Below are positions 6,155 to 8,195 of a stretch of 8,195 nt of DNA, in pieces (position 1 is the first letter of the stretch; each line of letters opens with the position of its first letter). The position numbers were made by a program, and so were the translations under genes. The notes below the pieces were generated by a model. It worked only from the letters and a program-made list of their open reading frames with translations. It made no database searches and was not told the origin of the DNA. Source of the stretch: Actinomycetota bacterium (GTDB taxonomy: Bacteria; Actinomycetota; Actinomycetes; Streptosporangiales; Streptosporangiaceae). The stretch is taken from contig PLIQ01000329.1 of the NCBI GenBank assembly GCA_003140115.1, positions 6,030 to 14,224 on the forward strand, written 5' to 3'.

Positions 6155-6831
6155 CCGGCAGACCGCGCCGGCTGGGCCGGGTCGAGTGTCCAGCCTGCCG
6201 TTGTCCGGACCACGTGCCAAGTGGCCCCGCCCTCGCCTTCGGCGGTGAATGTCACCAGGGTGCCAGCGGGACGGTTCACCTGATCAAGCGCACGGGGCAG
6301 TGCGTGCGCCGCCGTGGTCAGAACGGGGCCGGTGAAGACAGCCCCGAGCGGGGGCCGCTGGGTCGCCCGGCGGATCTGGTGCTGGTGGACGTACCGTTCC
6401 ATGTACTCGCGGGCGACATCGAGCCAGACCGGCGCCGGGTCGGATCCGGTCGCCCACTCCACCTGGCCGCCGGTGGCGTCGAGGTCAAGCGTGGCCAGGT
6501 GCTCCTCGAAGCGCAGGCCGGCCACGTTGATCAGCTCGATGAGCAGGGCCGGGCTGATTCGCCGCGCCGCGTCGACCCATTGCTGGTTGAAGGCGTTTAG
6601 CCAGGCGTCTAGATCGTCTCCCCGGGCCGGGCCCAGTTTCCAGCCGTCCCGCCGTACCGAGACGTTGCCGACCTCGACACCGAGCAGGTGCGCGGCAACC
6701 GCATGCACCGACCAGCCGGGACAGGCCGTCGGGCGCGCCCAGTCGTCGTCGGCCAGACCGGCCAGCAGGACGGCCAGCTCCGCGCGGAGTTCGGACACCA
6801 GCGGCCTCGTGTCCAAGCGCAGCAAGGCCAT
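6151..6831 (-). CDS. Maleylpyruvate isomerase-family, mycothiol-dependent enzyme
   Basis: 226 residues, DinB-like four-helix fold (MDMPI N-terminal domain) plus a small C-terminal domain. Seen: DDDWARPTACPGWSVHAVAA at about residues 28-47 with the metal-ligand candidate His48 (AHLLG) just after, GLRFEEHLA in the middle, EYMERYVHQHQIRRAT with the second histidine cluster, and the C-terminal TLVTFTAEGEGGATWHVVR. In this family a divalent metal and mycothiol support isomerisation, conjugation or detoxification; mycothiol is confined to actinobacteria. Most paralogues have no known substrate. The ATG at 6831 has only a weak GGCAGG about nine bases upstream. The gene converges on the reductase with stops TAG and TAA overlapping inside TTAG, so no terminator separates them. 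Its promoter region lies next to the IS5 relic. Confidence 0.85.
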   Translation of the reverse strand: MALLRLDTRPLVSELRAELAVLLAGLADDDWARPTACPGWSVHAVAAHLLGVEVGNVSVRRDGWKLGPARGDDLDAWLNAFNQQWVDAARRISPALLIELINVAGLRFEEHLATLDLDATGGQVEWATGSDPAPVWLDVAREYMERYVHQHQIRRATQRPPLGAVFTGPVLTTAAHALPRALDQVNRPAGTLVTFTAEGEGGATWHVVRTTAGWTLDPAQPARSAG

Positions 6832-6875
6832 GAGACATAGCCTGCCATCGTCCGACGAGGCTGACGCGCGCTTTT

Positions 6876-6992
6876 GACAGCATCGGACGGCTGATGGCGG
6901 TGCTGATCACGGCCGTGAGCGGCCAGGATCGCGACGGAGCAAAGCCGCTGCTGTGGAACCTGGGCCGTGCCTTCCCCTCGGTCAAGCTGGCC
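6876..6992 (+). mobile_element. IS5-family transposase relic
   Basis: In one plus-strand frame this reads DSIGRLMAVLITAVSGQDRD followed by GAKPLLWNLGRAFPSVKLA. This matches the stretch of actinobacterial IS5-family DDE transposases that normally reads like GLLLAVLVTAASVQDRDAAK and continues into WADGGYAG, which carries a catalytic Asp. Here the similarity stops just before that motif, and the frame ends at a TAG at 7066-7068. About 39 residues remain of a protein usually near 250-290, with no start codon, no terminal repeats and no catalytic residues. It is a dead internal fragment. The identification rests on recalled family sequence. Confidence 0.6.
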
Positions 6993-7064
6993 TTGGCCGT
7001 CGAGCGGACTCTGTCCGTGGGGCAAGGTCCCGGCTGGCGTCGCGCGGACAGGTTCCAGCTCTGG

Positions 7065-7070
7065 TAGCAT
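7065..7070 (+). promoter_or_regulatory. Possible -10 of the tRNA-Val gene
   Basis: TAGCAT, 14 bases before the first tRNA base, matches four of six -10 positions and sits where a tRNA promoter is expected. CGGACA at 7045-7050 resembles a -35 but the spacing is only 14 bases, so the promoter is a weak prediction. Confidence 0.3.
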
Positions 7071-7084
7071 CTCGGCGAGTACTC

Positions 7085-7156
7085 GGGCCGTTAGCTCAGC
7101 GGGAGAGCGCTTCCCTGACACGGAAGAGGTCACTGGTTCAAATCCAGTACGGCCCA
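7085..7156 (+). tRNA. tRNA-Val (anticodon GAC)
   Basis: A complete cloverleaf can be drawn by hand: acceptor stem GGGCCGT with ACGGCCC (7085-7091/7149-7155), D stem GCTC/GAGC (7094-7097/7105-7108), anticodon stem CTTCC/GGAAG (7110-7114/7122-7126) with loop CTGACAC and anticodon GAC at 7117-7119, five-base variable loop, T stem ACTGG/CCAGT with loop TTCAAAT, and discriminator A at 7156. All stems pair, so it looks functional. The 3' CCA is not encoded. A run of five T at 7160-7164 follows and may help end the transcript. Confidence 0.97.
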
Positions 7157-7182
7157 CGGTTTTTCGAATGTATGTCTCGCCG

Positions 7183-7214
7183 GGGGAGCCAAAAGGGGAG
7201 CCCAAGGGGGAGCC
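7183..7214. repeat. Three GGGGAGCC units at exact 12-base spacing
   Basis: GGGGAGCC starts at 7183, 7195 and 7207, with spacers AAAA and CAAG, giving near-identical 12-base units. The array lies 27 bases after the tRNA and 59 bases before the transposase stop. The phase is a multiple of three (it would read GEPK repeats), but no credible gene covers it. It could be a transposase-binding repeat near an element end or simple slippage. Confidence 0.8.
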
Positions 7215-7218
7215 AGAA

Positions 7219-7231
7219 GTCAGGATCTGAC
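7219..7231. repeat. 13-base dyad GTCAG-GAT-CTGAC
   Basis: Perfect five-base arms around GAT, next to the 12-base repeats and 42 bases outside the transposase stop. The sequence after it (CTGACCCGTATTTCGTGA) is a candidate for the terminal region of the ISL3 element, but the other end is not in the window, so the boundary cannot be proved. Confidence 0.5.
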
Positions 7232-7272
7232 CCGTATTTCGTGATGGTCTCGGCCCCGTCGCGGCCAGGTCT

Positions 7273-8195
7273 CTAGCTGAGCAGGACGCGCTTGCGGAGC
7301 AGTCCGAACGTGGCGCGTCTGTACATCTGCCGCTTTAGCATCTTCAGCCGGTTGACGTTGCCCTCGACGATGCCGGAGTTCCAGGCCATGGTCAGTCCGT
7401 TGAGGACGGCGTCGTAGTCGCGTTTGATGCCGCGGACGAAAGAGTGCAGGTCAGGCTGGTCATCGGTCTCGACGGCGGTGATCCAGCCGTCGAGCTGGTC
7501 TCCGTGGAGGCCGGTGAGGATTTTCGCGAACTCGGTGACGTGGCCGGCGAGCGAGTCCAGGTGGGGGCAGCGTTCCCTGGCTTGCGCGAGCTTGGCCTTC
7601 TCCTCGTCGTCGAGGTTGTCCGGGTCGGTGAGGATCCAGCTGGCCAGGTCACGTGCCTTCGGCGGGCCGGGGACGGCGGGCGGGGCCGCGCCGGCCTCGC
7701 GGAACGGCAGCACATAGTCGCGGATGGTGCCGTACCCGCCTTTATATCCGCGTTCTTCGAGCTCGGCGTGCAGCTGGCGCACGTTGGTGACGCCGTCGTT
7801 CCACCGCTGGTGCAGGTAGGGCTTGTGCTCATCGAGGATCGACGGGCGGCCGTCCCTGACCTTGGCGAGAAGCTCGTCCACGGTGGCTGCGCGGTAGAAG
7901 CGGCGGACGGTCTCTTTGGCCAGGCCGGTCTCCCGCATGATCGGCTTGATGCCCTTGCCGCGGGCTTTCAGCGCCTGGACCTGCTCGTACCGCTGCCGGG
8001 TCCGCACTGCCAGGGCTGAATCCTCCGCGCGCCGGGCGGCGGCCTCGGTCGCGGCCTGCTGCGGGTCAGGGGCTTCCGGGGCATCAGGGATGACGGCGTC
8101 CTGCGGTTCCTCGGGGGCGGGTTCTTCCAGGCAGCCGCGGTGCCGGGCCACCGCTTTCCCCGTGTGCTCGCACAGGTTGGTTGGGTCGGACCGGG
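7273..8195 (-). CDS. ISL3-family transposase, 5' part beyond window
   Basis: The frame is open to the right edge; 306 residues of the C-terminal side are visible out of about 500-560 for the family. Seen: AVARHRGCL, which follows the second catalytic Asp region in ISL3 proteins; a low-complexity Glu/Pro/Ala stretch; the inserted helix-turn-helix GKGIKPIMRETGLAKETVRR; WNSGIVEGNVNRLKMLKRQM with the Glu of the DDE triad; and the ending LLRKRVLLS. The frame passes upstream through the GTG at 8151 into TNLCEHTGKA, so that GTG is not a real start. The expected DRWHLW-type motif just before TNLCEH is not seen (it reads RSDP), which may mark a small indel at the edge. It moves the element by DDE cut-and-paste; whether this copy is active is unknown. 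Confidence 0.85.
   Translation of the reverse strand, partial: RSDPTNLCEHTGKAVARHRGCLEEPAPEEPQDAVIPDAPEAPDPQQAATEAAARRAEDSALAVRTRQRYEQVQALKARGKGIKPIMRETGLAKETVRRFYRAATVDELLAKVRDGRPSILDEHKPYLHQRWNDGVTNVRQLHAELEERGYKGGYGTIRDYVLPFREAGAAPPAVPGPPKARDLASWILTDPDNLDDEEKAKLAQARERCPHLDSLAGHVTEFAKILTGLHGDQLDGWITAVETDDQPDLHSFVRGIKRDYDAVLNGLTMAWNSGIVEGNVNRLKMLKRQMYRRATFGLLRKRVLLS

Larger units (their letters stand above)
7215..8195 (-). mobile_element. ISL3-family insertion sequence, one side only
   Basis: Defined by the transposase. Its 3' boundary is somewhere between the tRNA tail (7157) and the transposase stop (7273), perhaps at the dyad near 7219-7231; the 5' boundary is outside the window. Terminal inverted repeats and the 8-base target duplication typical of the family cannot be checked here. 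Confidence 0.5.

Noticed and set aside
6609..7205. Minus-strand open frame containing GRTGFEPVTSSVSGKRSPAE
   Set aside because: This string is the antisense translation of the tRNA-Val gene, a well-known source of spurious proteins; the rest of the frame is the mycothiol-dependent gene read out of frame.
7183..7214. CRISPR-like repeats
   Set aside because: Units are only 8 bases with 4-base gaps and three copies, without spacers or cas genes; it is a short tandem repeat.
7444..8019. 191-codon plus-strand open frame
   Set aside because: Antisense shadow of the ISL3 transposase created by high GC content.

Overview
The window is GC-rich DNA from an actinobacterium. The evidence is the base composition and codon use, a mycothiol-dependent (maleylpyruvate isomerase-type) enzyme, a SigG-like ECF sigma factor with a SnoaL-type tail, and relics of actinobacterial DUF222/HNH, IS5 and ISL3 families. 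The species cannot be named from the sequence.

Left part (1-2153): a leftward pair, a decayed zinc alcohol dehydrogenase followed by an SMP-30/gluconolactonase-like gene that runs off the left edge, faces a rightward gene for a U32-peptidase-like protein. The roughly 100 bases between them are relatively AT-rich and carry a partial palindrome with a -10-like hexamer. The group looks like a remnant of a sugar or sugar-acid catabolic locus whose dehydrogenase is dead: it has an in-frame TAG, a missing Rossmann core and a missing N-terminus. From 2154 to 2580 there is only a probable DUF222/HNH N-terminal remnant, a small tandem repeat and a strong hairpin.

Middle part (2581-6831): a leftward two-gene operon (DHA2-type 14-TM MFS exporter, then a small antibiotic-biosynthesis-monooxygenase-like protein, translationally coupled) diverges from a rightward SigG-like ECF sigma factor. 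The sigma gene is followed by a dihydrofolate-reductase-like (RibD_C) gene with its own strong ribosome binding site. That gene converges, with overlapping stop codons, on a leftward mycothiol-dependent maleylpyruvate isomerase-family gene. Export, a small oxygenase-like fold, a reductase and a thiol-dependent enzyme around one sigma factor suggest a stress or detoxification neighbourhood; this is inference from context.

Right part (6832-8195): a short IS5-family transposase relic, an intact tRNA-Val (GAC), three 12-base tandem repeats, a 13-base dyad and the C-terminal 306 residues of an ISL3-family transposase that runs off the right edge. This is the mobile-element-rich flank of a tRNA gene. 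I found no CRISPR array, phage module, toxin-antitoxin pair or convincing new defence system. The most useful second looks are the dehydrogenase pseudogene, the related sequence block at 1141-1165 and 5537-5556, the U32-like protein without the U32 signature, and the IS5 relic.
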